This document shows positions 11,560 through 23,400 of a stretch of DNA of 31,750 nt, one piece after another. The DNA is from Saccoglossus kowalevskii. Its lineage: Eukaryota > Hemichordata > Enteropneusta > Harrimaniidae. Position 1 is the first letter of the stretch. Each line of letters opens with the position of its first letter. A program made the translations under genes and the position numbers. Below the pieces are notes generated by a model. It was not told the origin of the DNA. It made no database searches and worked only from the letters and a program-made list of their open reading frames with translations. The stretch is taken from the NCBI RefSeq assembly GCF_000003605.2, contig NW_003111483.1, forward strand, positions 29,903-61,652, given 5' to 3'.

Positions 11560-11890
11560 GAGTTGGTCTTGGCGAATACTCCACGATAGACGCAGTAGAG
11601 AGAGAGAGTGCAGTCGAGAGTCCAGTCCAGGGGCGAGCCTTGAGGCAGTCCAGTCTTGGGCGAGTCTTGGTTCAGCCTTGTGAGTCTTGGGGACTTTTCC
11701 CCAGGGCGCCGTGTCTTATAGAGTGCTCCAAAAGATCGACTAAGACGAGAGTTGAAACGTATTTCGTTGTGTGTGCCTTATTTGACTGTAAGGTATAAGT
11801 GACTTTTCCGATCCCGTACCTCAAGGGGACGAGATAGAGAGACGAGACGAGTTTCCCCACTGACAAGTGTGGAGAACCCGAGAGAAGAGA
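11560..11890. other. GC-rich block with repeated agtcttgg, nature unclear
   Basis: An AATAAA (near 11546) is followed by a GC-richer stretch with a short gagagagaga run and irregular repeats of cgagtcttgg/cagtccag. The order (promoter-like CCAAT/ATTGG sites, then AATAAA, then a G+C-rich tract) is like that of a solitary LTR. I cannot find matching ends, a flanking duplication or any internal part, so the fossil reading is only a guess. Confidence 0.2.
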
Positions 11891-12789
11891 ATTATCCCCC
11901 TGATAGTAAACTCGCTGTATTATGTTCACATTTTTTAACATTCAATTTTATCATAATGTGAATTCTATTTGATCTTATTATAACTTTATAATAATGATCA
12001 CATTATTTTGCATACATACGCACATGATACACATTTGCATAAAAACTAGTGTTTTCCAGTAAATATATTTTTCTTCAGATCTCGGACAGTCACATTAAAT
12101 TACGAATGTTCACACTACCACTACTACCACCCATGTTATTATAGACATACAATTTATAATCATATGTCATATAACCAAGAACAGTAAAACAACAAAATGT
12201 TTCATAAACGTTGGAGTGTTTATGTTGATATCGTCGTGACCACGACTGGTGAGCTCACTTTGCATAAATTATCATCATAAAATCAAGATAAATAAAATAT
12301 GAAAGCGGGAAAGTTGTTCTTTTAACAAGCCGGGAAAGACAAAATAAAAGTAATATTGTTAACATAATGATAAAATAAAATATAAATATTCACATAATAA
12401 AATTAAATTAAAAAAGTGAATATAATGAAAAATGAATGATAAAATTAAATGAAATTGCAAGCATGATAAATTATGAACAATAATGGATGGTAAAAATACT
12501 AGAAATTGAGAAAATGTGCATCGATTTCGTCCCACAGCGGAGTGGCATAGGTGTAGTAGTGGTTCATGTAGCGACATTCCATCTATCATACATATATTGC
12601 AACACAACTGTTTCTCCATGGAAATGTAATTCCTATTGTTATACTAGTTTATGTACGCCGCAGTGAAGCTGAAAAAAAATACAGCATGCTGAAGTAATTT
12701 GAGATGCGTCATGAATATTCATTTTCATTTGTTTACACCCTGTTCTGGTCACGACCCCGGAACACGGATGTGTGTGATCCCGGATCTTG

Positions 12790-13131
12790 ATGTATCACGA
12801 AACTAGTTTAACACGGATATGCACCGACAACTTGGCTATTATAAACAGGCGAGCACGCACATTTGAAATCCGCCTTCTGTTCATAATGTATACAATGAAT
12901 GAGCAAGTGTACAATAGGTGCGAGACACTCCCGTGCGTTAGTCGTAAGGTGAGCCCTGGAACGGTGATTGACAAAGTGCATCAGTCAGGTAATCGACACC
13001 GGCGTCTTAAACTGAACAACAGCCGCCAGGTCGCGATGACAAAAACAGATCCTTCAAGGTACTCGGAGTGTGTAGACGAGGAGAAACGGATTATGCAGGA
13101 GGGAAAGCAGAGGCGATTACAGAGAAAGATG
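12790..13131 (+). CDS. Candidate first coding exon, unrecognised basic protein
   Basis: An open frame runs to a good donor (agatg/gtatgt) at 13131. The first ATG is at 12790, but in-frame ATGs at 12886 and 12895 are more likely starts because the sequence after them looks more protein-like. The C-terminal part is highly charged (DEEKRIMQEGKQRRLQRKM), suggesting a helix and a possible nuclear localisation stretch. The exon ends in phase 0 and could join the phase-0 acceptor at 15979. I recognise no family. It may belong to the same transcription unit as the PNT exon at 16985. Confidence 0.4.
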
Positions 13132-14032
13132 GTATGTACCAATATGTACGTTTTATTCCATGAACATAGACGGGCTATTTAACACAAATACCTAAAATGT
13201 AATATTCGCGGGATAAAATGAGCTATATTAGTTATATTTCTCGTTCTTCTCTAAACTTGTATTAACACGGTAAAACATGTTTAAATTGAAATGAAACAAT
13301 CAGTGCAATTTCAAATATTATTTTATTTATTTAAATATTTAATATCCACCAGGCAATCCAGCCTGCGATAGTGCATTTTGATCACGATGCGTGGACAATG
13401 CCGCTTCTATACTGAACTCCCGAAGGCGTTTCTCTTTTACATATATTTATGTTTGTATCAAAACAAATGACATCCAATTCGATTCTTTGCAGTGATTTAT
13501 GATTCTATTACTATACAATTTATATTTCAATGCGCTGCCATACGATAATTGATGTAGACTAATATTGACTGTATAACCCGGCCATTGGATCGCAGTTACT
13601 AGTAGCCGTGATTGAATACAGCAAATAGTAATACAGCTGACGACCAACACTGTCGCTGTTGGGAAAACAATCAGCGATCATCGTATGCCGACGGAATTAG
13701 AGAGTGTGACTTCAGACTATGGGAAGTCGCTGCAGGGACCTTCCACGCGTAGCTTACCACAAATATAATAATTGTTAGATTAGATAATAGAAATTTTATT
13801 CCCAGGAAACACCACATATTCGTGTCATATACTTGTATTTTTAAATACATATCGTGTTTATACTGTAACAGTTGGTGGTTCTCGATCATGACAATTTGTT
13901 GGCCAGTTTCAACTTACGTTCTGGCATTCATGTTGAGATAATGGTCGCACTGTACTGTGTTAGCTAGTTGTTTAGGCTATGGATACACATGCCATGTGTT
14001 TACATATGCCGGTCTAACTCCATCTTCGCCAG

Positions 14033-14129
14033 CCAAGGACCTGTGCCATTCGGACGATGGTCTAACTCGAACGACTTGTCAACATTTGACCCAGAAAAAA
14101 CAGCTTCGTCTTACAGATCCGTTAATTGT
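14033..14129 (+). other. Weak candidate exon before the PNT exon
   Basis: The stretch between an acceptor-like cttcgccag and a donor-like aatt/gtaaga is open in the frame QGPVPFGRWSNSNDL... It ends in phase 1, which is the phase needed by the PNT exon at 16985 (joining codon TAT). The acceptor lacks a good pyrimidine tract and a second frame is also open, so this is only a possibility. Confidence 0.2.
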
Positions 14130-15345
14130 AAGATCATAACGACCATGACAGAACGATTGGAAAGGATAAATACCACATTAGTAAGATACCAAGCTTTGCG
14201 TTGGGGGTGGTGTCCTGGGTCACAAATTAACGGGACTGTGTTCTTGTGCTCGGTAATATTAGAAATCAATCAGGGAGGAAATGACCAAATGTTTAAATAA
14301 TGACAGATTTCACCAGTTGAACCGTAATATATTCTTATACTAGTATATTCATTAAAACGTGAAAGTCAAAAGCAATTGTAATCGCGCTTTGGATTTATCT
14401 GTGACTGGGAAGGACACGCATTCTCCAGTTGGTCTTTTAAAAGCCTTTTCAGACCATAGTCACTTATAATACTAAGAAATGATTGATTATTATTTTTACT
14501 ACGATCGTAAATCATTTAATAAAATATAATATATCCCAATACTCATACTATTATTGATGACAACAATTTTTTCAATTATTATGGGAAAAAAAGATCATTC
14601 AAGACAAAATGTGAATTTCCTGAAAGTACTAGTAATATCTAGTCGAAATTCATTGCTTTAGAGTGAAAATAGAAACTTGTTGTTTATATGTTAAGTTACG
14701 AACGTCATTAAGATAACAGAGCTATATTGAGTAATTCTGCAATAAAACGATTTTAAAATGCAAACAATATAAATGGATTCATACATATACGGACTACTTT
14801 AATCTAGCTGTGTCGCATTCGCAATTGGAGGTAAAATTCAGCGAAAACATGTCAAATTAGCTTTCCTTAAATCAGACCATAACGTATTACAGTATAAATC
14901 ACAAAACCATCATCTGGAAAGTAGTATATCATTACCCATATATCTGAAATGATCGTTTGGGGGTAATCTCGGACCAATCACGCTAATGGCACTGTAGGAT
15001 AACGTGGTACATTTGTACTAGTATATGCATACGAGCAGTTTTTGACTAGCGTCGCTTCCGACAATTAGAATTTCGATATCTCCAATATGTGTGAGTAAAG
15101 CGCCCGCCCAACGAGTCGAATAGAGAAAACAGCTTTCAGTGACACCAACAATTACACACGTGTTTATATAATGTAACACGAAACAACATATCAAAACACA
15201 ACATAACTTATGCAATTGAGAGTAGTATGTGTTAATTCACGGACTCGATTATCAGACGATGACAGGACAGATGATACATTACAGATCGATACGAACTATG
15301 TTATTATTGTGATCTTTCTTGCACTTTGGATATACATTCATTTAG

Positions 15346-15477
15346 TTAAAGCGCGGTGGTCGTCGAGCAGCGCGTGTTAGAATTTCATGTATAAAACAAT
15401 GCATTTTACACGCGTTGTATACATCGCTATGAATCCCATATCGAACTGGACACGGCAAGACGACCACCGCCCTTTAA
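15346..15477. mobile_element. 132-bp TTAA-flanked MITE, family A, copy 2
   Basis: It has the same termini (TTAAAGSGCGGTGGTCGTC) and the same core as the copy at 431-560, in the opposite orientation. TTAA is present at both edges with different flanks (tttag on the left, catttc on the right), which defines the ends of the family. Confidence 0.8.
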
Positions 15478-15978
15478 CATTTCAAAGATCGTAAATCCTC
15501 ATTGAAAAAAAAGAAAAGTATTGTTTTAGTTTAGTTACGGGGGAATTATTGTTCTTAGTTTTATGTCCGAAAAAAAAGTCCTGTCAACCTCAATAATTAG
15601 ATGGCCTCGACAACAGTTTCCATTGGAACATTCCACCTGTATTTGCTTTGATTTAATAATGTCAGTTGTGAAAAGCCGGTGCTCAAGAGACAATGTTGGG
15701 GAGGAACCGTTACAGCAATATAGATAACGGTTTTCATTGGCATTTCTTCGTCATTTTCGAAGTACGTGTACCCTATAAACAATTGCTTACATACATTAAA
15801 ATTATAGTGAAATGTATTTTCATTAATTGCAGATCGATAAATGGGTAATGATGAGACGGTACGTGTTGTTATTAGAAAGTAGACGTAATCCATTCCCTAA
15901 TATGGATTCTACATTGCATATACCTTGTGGTGAGCATATTTATTTAATCTAGTATACCAATAATGCTATAATTCACAG

Positions 15979-16086
15979 ACACTTGACTATTCTGATGTGA
16001 CGGCTTGGGATTTTTTAGAAGAAATACATTTTCGCGACGAGAATACTGCTGTTGAAGAGCTGTACAGAGATGTGACGACTGTGTAA
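15979..16086 (+). CDS. Candidate exon, acidic 35-residue segment ending in a stop
   Basis: After an acceptor (aattcacag) the frame reads TLDYSDVTAWDFLEEIHF, then RDENTAVEELYRDVTTV and a stop at 16084-16086. The acidic, aromatic, helix-prone composition looks coding. The phase fits the donor at 13131, giving a predicted product of about 117 residues from the ATG at 12886. No donor in this exon has the phase required by the PNT exon at 16985. It is therefore either the end of a separate small gene, an alternative terminal exon, or linked by an exon I have missed. The family is unknown. Confidence 0.4.
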   Translation, partial: TLDYSDVTAWDFLEEIHFRDENTAVEELYRDVTTV

Positions 16087-16984
16087 CATCTTGAAATTGA
16101 CCTACTTTAGGAAAAATACATCAGACAATAGCCGTTAAAATCGCTAAAACGTGTGCTCCAAGCCTTAAAACTGATTTAGCGAAAAATTTAACTTATCTTG
16201 ACAATATAACTAATATTAAAAAAGGGATGAATGTCTGAAGGCACTTTGTGACCACCCCCTCTCCCCGACACACATACACAACTCCGGCAGAGTGTATACG
16301 GACATACGATAACATTTATCTGCCTTAGCAGGCAGGATATAGCGACATGTTTCTGTACCGGTACTATCAGTTCACTGTAATACACACACACGAGAGTAAA
16401 TGCAACATATTGCTCAATGTTCTAAAATAATACCTCAAATATGAAATTTATGATCACGCAGAGAAATGAAGTATTTTTTCAAGCCGATGATATTGAACTT
16501 TTTCCGCTTACTCAATGATGCTATCCATCACGGTTACTACTGGTAGTAACCGTGTATCCATTGAGAGTATTTACTGTCAGTGTCAAGAGAATAAGTTTAA
16601 CCTACCTGTAGAGGGCGATATTTACAAAAACACTGGATTTTCAATTCATATGTTTTCTTTTTCTATACATACTTTAAAGTAGCAACAATCCATTAGATTA
16701 TTTGCTAGCGTCTTACCTGTTTTTTTTTAAGAAGTTAATTTCAGCCATGCAATCTTCACATGATTAAAAAAATGTTTAAGATAACATAATCAAAATTTCA
16801 TGTGGAAAAAAAACTAAACATTTTTTGAATCATACCTAATTAGTAGAGGTGGCTTGGGTGAAACAGGGAAAAAAGACTATATTGCAGACATTATAGAAGA
16901 GTCTCTTGGAAAAATGAGACTGATACCAGCAAAAAGGTTGGGGTCTATGTACTAATTTTATACTTATTTGAATTACATTCACAG
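16087..16984. other. Gap before the PNT exon
   Basis: It contains a perfect hairpin at 16529-16554. It also has a short open stretch at about 16848-16910 (GLGETGKKDYIADIIEESLG) with a possible donor aaaag/gttggg, whose phase does not fit the next exon. Nothing firm is seen. Confidence 0.4.
16529..16554. repeat. Perfect 12-bp inverted repeat with a 2-base loop
   Basis: cacggttactac and gtagtaaccgtg flank tg. It stands out in AT-rich surroundings. Its function is unknown; it could be the centre of a decayed foldback element, since actcaatg and cattgag flank it. Confidence 0.8.
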
Positions 16985-17310
16985 ATCCTATGGAATGGAG
17001 TCCAGAGCATGTGACTATATGGTTAGACTACATGGCAAGACGATACAACATACAACATATACCATACGAGTCATTTCAAATGAATGGTAAAGGGTTGTGT
17101 ATCATGCCAAAGCCAGGGTTCCTACGCAGAGTACCACGTAAAGGACATTTGATGCATCATGATCTTTACCAGAGAATCAAACAAAGCCGCTTTGGCATTG
17201 ATCTGAAGAAACAACATGTACCACTGAACTTGAAACTGCCTAGCAAGTCTGTAACATCCACTGCTATTGGGAAAGCGAACAGTGACTTGTGCAGAGATAA
17301 ACTTAACTAG
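16985..17310 (+). CDS. Pointed (PNT/SAM) domain protein, ETS-family-like, terminal exon
   Basis: The acceptor (ttacattcacag) precedes 16985. The frame from PMEWSPEHVTIWLDYM to HDLYQRIKQS spans a full PNT domain of about 67 residues. It shows the family marks W-S-x-x-x-V-x-x-W-L, then F-x-M-N-G-K-x-L-C, then F-x-x-R-x-P, then the last helix. PNT domains occur in ETS transcription factors, where they bind partners or form polymers. PM.WSP resembles SPDEF, and MNGK.L resembles ETV6. The exon ends about 37 residues after the domain with a stop at 17308-17310, and no ETS DNA-binding domain is found in the following 3 kb. It could be a PNT-only regulator. The start is uncertain: the ATG at 16990 may be the initiator, or upstream exons may add an N-terminus through phase 1. 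Confidence 0.75.
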
Positions 17311-17846
17311 AAACTGGTGTTATTATCCATATTAAAGGATAATCAATTGAAAAGGACATGTTAATCAAATTAACAATCAGACCCGGTAGAGTGAAGAACA
17401 GTATGAAGATATTCTATTCTACAACCAACCTTGTGCAGGGGACATTTTACTATAATTCTGAGGATTCAGACATACCCCTCCCCACCCCGCCCGATAGTAT
17501 TTGTGCATGACATGCTCCTTGAGGGGTTAATATATTAGATTTTTTTTTCATATAACTTTTCTTTTTTACAAAGCATCTAAAGAAAATAGCATTGCATAGC
17601 TGATAGTGTATTTTCTGATATTATTACCATGTAGCATTTAAAAAAAAAACTTTTATTGACTGTTACTGCCCTTTACGTAAGAAGATGCTGATATAGTGTA
17701 CGCAAATTTTAAAAAGAAATATGCAAACTATTCTGAAATTGATGCGCGAGGTACATGATATATGTATCCAGGTGGTCAACGAACATTGCTGCCACAGCAT
17801 TTTGGATGTCTTGACACTCACCATTTAACTTAACGGAGAAGACCAA

Positions 17847-18045
17847 GCAATCAACATAATGCTACCAGAAAAAGGAGCTTCAAAAATAAAAGAGAATACA
17901 ATTTACACAATCTCTTGCTGGAAAATCAAAATGGTGGACTACACAAATTTGGATATCCAGAGTTTGAAAAGTGATATAAAGAAACTGCAAGCTGCATTCT
18001 CCTACATTTGTTGAACGCTGTCATCTGGGAACATCATGCTGTTTG
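17847..18045. mobile_element. About 200-bp inverted-repeat element, short relative of 18400-19124
   Basis: The left end reads caacataatgctaccagaaa and then aaggagctt. The right end read on the minus strand reads aacagcatgatgttcccaga and then tgacagcgtt. The interior gtggactacacaaatttgga through tgcattctcc matches 18998-19080 in the same orientation. No intact frame is present. Confidence 0.6.
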
Positions 18046-18399
18046 CCTCATCTTCTCCTTTAACATAAATAGATTTTTAACAGAAAAACGAAAATGTACA
18101 GATGTGTGTTTTATTATTCAGGGTCAATATTATTTTAAATAATTTAGCTACCCTGTAAATCGATATATAGCTAATTTAATAAAAAACTATTCTTACAATG
18201 AGACTTGTACTAAATTATGATTCTGAAAATTAAGCCAAATTCACTAAAATATCATGTGACCATTTAAGTATGTGCATCATAATGATGTATATTGACTTTA
18301 ATATTAAGATACAGGATCATATAATCATTTAAACTTTTCTAGCTATATTCAACCACAGGCAAAATTGATTGAAAATATAATATTGAATGGAAAGTCCAA

Positions 18400-19124
18400 G
18401 CTAACAGCACGATGCTCCCAGATGAAGGAGCGTCACAAATGCAGAGAAATATTATTATTCGTTCTACAGTATAAATATAAAATTTTTTAATTGGTATACA
18501 TTGTCTACCATATCGATTTCCAAGAATTGTTGATAACATTACAATATATTTGGCAAAAAATTAAGAAACTGATTTCCTTCATAACTTGAAAAATACTGAT
18601 GCCAATTAGTTCAAATTGTCAGCATGAATGTTATTAGTGTATACAATTATGATAATGGAAGAATAGACTGAGAATGTTGCAAAGTAAAGATAGTGAAATA
18701 AATAAAAAATGATTATTTTAATCGTTGAATATAGAATGACACCTTATCAGATTATATATATATAATCCTTATAAGCTACTATCATTGATGAATTGTGTAA
18801 AACATTGAAGCATTTGCTAGAAATAAGTAAAAATGCAACAAATAATATTTTCAAATTTGTTGCCATCACAATCATTTTATATGTATGGTTGGCACTAGTA
18901 AGCCACCATGTAGAAAACTATCAGTCAATTTGAAGCCCTAATTTAGAAGTTATAGATGAAATCATTTCTTCAATTTTATCATTTCCTAGAGAATTAAGAT
19001 TGTGGACTACATATACTGATGAAAAGTTGAATATCTAGAGAATGAAAAATGATACAAAAAAACTGTAAATTGCATTACTCAGATTTTGTAGAGCTCTTGC
19101 ATCTGGGATGACTATGTTGTTAGC
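18400..19124. mobile_element. 725-bp inverted-repeat element, longer family member
   Basis: The left end reads gctaacagcacgatgctccc and then agatgaaggagcg. The right end on the minus strand reads gctaacaacatagtcatccc and then agatgcaagagct. The terminal match is about 35 bp with several differences. Its right 130 bp correspond to the right half of 17847-18045, so the shorter element looks like an internally deleted derivative. No transposase-like frame is seen. Confidence 0.55.
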
Positions 19125-20271
19125 GTAGACTTACACTTTAAGAGCACATTTCTTTTACGATTCTGAAGTTGTACATTCTTTTTATCTAGCGTCTTTGGTT
19201 TATAGCTGGATTAATAATTACATTATAGAGCTCTCCAATCTCTATACATTATTATATTACACATTTTATGTTTTCTCATATATTTTTCTAATTCATACTT
19301 TTCTGTGAATAAAGAAGCATGACATTCTTATTTTTAGATGGGTACAACTGATAAATTTACACAAGTATTCAAAGTATGCTATGTTTAAAGCATTGCATAA
19401 AGCATATGCTGGGCAAATCCATTTAGTCTCCCTTCCAATACAAATAGCGAATGGATAAATAGCTGTAAATTCCAAACGTATGGAAAAGTGTCACATGTTG
19501 GCCTACTACTGTCTAAATCTAGCCGCCAACTCCAGAACTTAGTGAACCCTCAGCCTAGTGACATTCATACAATCCACAGACCTTAGGTTTTTAAATTTGC
19601 AATTACTATATTTGCTCTAGTAACAGTAGTGTAAATGAATGATTACCTCAGCTGCCTTAGTCTGTTTTCTTCGCTTTGTTACTGACTCCAGAACATTTGC
19701 TATACAGTTCCTGTTCCACCCACTATAAATTTGCATATCTTGAACTTTAGCCTTTGAAAAAACACCCAATCATGTAAGATATGTTAGTACCAAAGGTCAG
19801 CCACTTGAACAATTGATGTTACATTTTCAAAGTCAGAATGTACAATTACTGTAGTTGTGTTGAGATGGTTGACATCTTTTTGAGTAAAATATCATTCACT
19901 GTTACCTTTATCAGCGATGGGAAGTTCTCTTGTCGGGAGACGAATAGATTGGGTAAGCGGTCTTTTGTTGGAGATGACTATAGCCATATATGTTTATGCA
20001 GCTTGCGTGTATCCTGTATAAATGTATTTAAATCATCAAAACATGTATACTGAACCAACAGCTCTTTTGGCTTAAATATTGGCATTTTTCGCAAAAAAAT
20101 CGTATATTCTGGAGTCTATTTTCTAGTGACGAAGCAAAGAAAAGAGATGGAGGCAGTTGGGGTGCCTTGTAGCTACCAAACCAATCAATATTTATTTGAA
20201 TTTGTAACGGTCTGGAACATTAAAATAAATTCTAATAAATGGGATGAGTCATCTCAGTAAAAATATACATA

Positions 20272-20277
20272 TTTATT
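20272..20277 (-). terminator. Probable RHNO1 polyadenylation signal (AATAAA on minus strand)
   Basis: TTTATT on the plus strand lies about 140 bp beyond the RHNO1 stop codon in the direction of transcription. Confidence 0.45.
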
Positions 20278-20415
20278 GTGAAACATTTTAATAGAGATTT
20301 GGCAGCTTTCATAATCACCTTATTATCAAATGATTACAGCAACAAAGCAATCACTCTTACTCAGTGCTCTAATGTACAGGTTACCTTTCCAAATATCTCC
20401 ACCCAGTCTAGACTA

Positions 20416-23400
20416 CTATTGATGACATACACTTGTATTGTGAAGTAGTTTCACCCATGTCATATGTGGTAGCAATTCTCGTCTACGCCTTAGACTGACT
20501 CGTAACCCATAGTCGAGCTCCGGAGTATCATCTACAAGTATCCGTACAGTTCTATTTGGTGTTGTTAGTTCATCCAAAGTCTCTCTTTGGGGTGTGTGCA
20601 TCAAAGACGAGAAGTCATTCGCTCCAAACGTTAATTTATGCATGTTTCTTTCCACTAATCTCCGTGATCTCCTGCGTGGAGTGTCAAAATTGGGCATTTC
20701 TGCTTCACGTGTCACCTTTCTTGATTTCTTCTGTATTTCTCTCATTTCCAAAATAATATCGTCATCAGTTTGGCAAAGAATAGGGATAGTTCGATCTGAA
20801 TTCCAATTATGATCTGTGAGGGCAGCCTACATAGAAATAACAAGTTACCGGTATACTAAATTTGAATAATAAACATTGTTATACATTAATAATAATAGTG
20901 AATTATTGCATAATTCAGCATATAGTTCCTTGACCTTAATGTCTGTTTACCGGTAATCTGCGAGTTTATTGCGTTCTATTTCAAACTTTTTCAAAACGCA
21001 TACTGATCAGACAACATCTGTACGTCATTGCATATAGAAATGCATAATTTTACTAAAAACTGATTTACTGATTTTTTTTTCATTGCTTATGAATTATTAA
21101 TTTACACAAGAAAAATTAATCTTTCAGCTAAACCACATCATGCAACTGGCCCTTGATTTAATTGGTAGTTTGACGGTGTACTGAAGGACAGTTTATAATC
21201 CTTTCAGCACAGTGTCATTTGATTCAAACTTTCTGTTATTCATTTATGTCACAGAATGATTCTTAGAAGCAGTGTATTTGGGGTCCTGCTATACAGGCAG
21301 CAAACTCATCTCTGATCAGCCTTATCATAAATTAAATATGTCATTTTAACTTCATCGCTAAATATTTTCATCTAAGCATACAAAATGTTGGTAAAACTGG
21401 ATCAACTTACTATTGCATTAGGACTTGTTCTTGTTCCATCTCTGTTTCTGACGCATTTATCAATCATACCGATTTCACTGTTTGTTTCAGGATTCTCTGC
21501 AACTTGTCCATTATTGTCAGAGATATGTTCTGGAGTGTTAAACTGACAGTCAAGACTTGGAGTTATCTGATCAGCCTTGACTGGAGAGTTACATTTCAAT
21601 CTTGTAAACAATGCCTTGGTACTGTCACTTTCATTTCCGCAAAGCATAATGTCACCTTCGGCATCCAGTTCAAAACTCTCTGTTTCACTTTCAGACTCAT
21701 CCTGTAACGGATTTTGATCAATAAATGGCAATGGGCGATACTTTTCTAACACTTTCTTTGATGTTTTATTTTCTTTGATGGATGCATTTTTAGACCTTGA
21801 TAGATGCCCTGACGTCAAAGTTTGGTTTGATTGAATTTGACACTTCCTTCTTTTTGTCTTTCTTGGTTGTGAACACTGGTTCATCCTACTGAACTGAGGT
21901 GAAACCTAGATAATTGGAAAATGAAAAGAAATCAAGGAACATTGTCAGTAAACTCAAGATATTCAAGTCCAAATATTTTTACAAGAGGCAAAAATTTCAT
22001 TGTATGACCTGATTTCTGGTAGTGAATCATTATGTAAGACAAAAAACACAAGAACATGAAATAAATTATTTCATGGAACTTTTCACTTTCAAATAACAAT
22101 AATTTGCAAGGTACTCGCTAGTTACTATATGGAAAGAAAACTAACAATTCTAGTGACAGTTGATGTCACTGTCAAGTTTAGCTTATCAATTATTAGGTTG
22201 TCATTACTATACATATGACATTTTCCTATGTAGAATATCAAAAAGCTTTTTAGTACAAAACACACTTTTTTATTTTATTTATTACGCAGATCATACCTAT
22301 CAAAAGATTTGGAAAAAAATATTATCAATACACAAATATATATTGATATCAATATTACATTTAAACTTTTGAAATTACCAGTTGCACGAGTCCATCAAGT
22401 CTATTGTCGGACACAAAGTTTTGTAAGGGGGTCGCCTAGTTGTCCATCAACTTTTTTGAGCAGTACTGGTAGGTTATTTAATAAGTGTCAATAAGTTAAT
22501 AAATGATCTACTAGTAGTAAACTTGTTTTGCTTGTTTTTCCTTTGTATTCTGTTGTTTCGTTTCTGAAAAAAGTTTCTGTGTGCCCTTATGCAGTAATAG
22601 TGATGATCTAAAACATCATGTGTGCACTCTTTGAGATGGAAATGTTTTGAAGTATACTAACAGTGGTTCTCATTGGCAATACAGTTTCCAGTTATCCGAC
22701 GTCATCCTGCAGCTTTACTATGCGCGTCTGGCAACTAAAATAATAATTATGCGTGGGTGGTGACTCAAACATTTGAGGATGTACACGGTGAGATTTAATG
22801 TGGTTACGCACCGTTTGACGACACCTTAAATAGTACATGTATATCATTTTATTTTTTTAATACAACCACAAAGTAAGAAGCCAAAAGTTGATTCAATGAG
22901 TAAGACAAAAATAAGCTGGCTGCCCGACTTTTGATGGATTAAAAGTCAATCAGCATTCTGAGGCAATTTACTGCAAGTTACGGTGTCCTTGCTGTCAAAT
23001 GAAAGTGTAGGAATAAATACTAGAGATATGGGCAAAACAAGTTTGTTACTGGCAGTACTCATCTCAAGAGAGAAAGGCTCAAAAGGAAAAAGAAGCTCTA
23101 AATTTCCAGAAAAAAAATAGATGAAACCCCTGCAAAGAAAATTAGTCAGCATCTCAATAACAATACAGTTGATACTTTGAATTGGAGCATGAAATGCTGT
23201 TGATTTATTAATACAACTAAAACTATCAATGTGAAACTATCAGCAATATTGCAATTCCAAAATGTTTTCGTTTGGAAACATAAGGGCGATAAGACTTGAT
23301 TTTTGACACAGGACATTTGAATCGAATGGTTTCTTTTGTTTTAGTGCAGAAACATTGCAACATTGTTTTTTGGTGAATATAAAATGTTTTCTGTACCAAC

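Larger units (their letters stand above)
7752..12785. other. 5-kb spacer with repeats, no convincing gene
   Basis: This stretch holds AATAAA signals near 7875-7885, the foldback element at 8654-8805, a weak inverted pair near 8951 and 9085 (cccggccttgta against tacaaggcaagcccggg), the MITE end at 9903, the dispersed repeat at 10105, a GC-rich block at 11560-11890 and very AT-rich low-complexity sequence at about 12290-12480. None of the open frames of 66 to 116 codons shows a domain, splice context or sensible composition. Confidence 0.5.
13132..15978. other. Putative intron region, 2.8 kb
   Basis: AT-rich sequence holding the weak exon candidate at 14033-14129 and the family-A MITE at 15346-15477. 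Nothing else is recognised. Confidence 0.4.
17311..20415. other. Spacer between the PNT gene and RHNO1 (tail to tail)
   Basis: No ETS domain or other gene is seen on either strand. ATTAAA at 17331-17336 lies close behind the PNT stop and could serve as its poly(A) signal. Two related inverted-repeat elements occupy 17847-18045 and 18400-19124. Confidence 0.5.

Noticed and set aside
11230-11935. Possible solitary LTR around the GC-rich block
   Set aside because: The order of AATAAA and a GC-rich tract is suggestive, but no defined ends, flanking duplication or internal retroelement part could be found.
16848-16910. Exon candidate GLGETGKKDYIADIIEESLG
   Set aside because: The donor phase does not fit the PNT exon, and no acceptor with a good pyrimidine tract precedes it.
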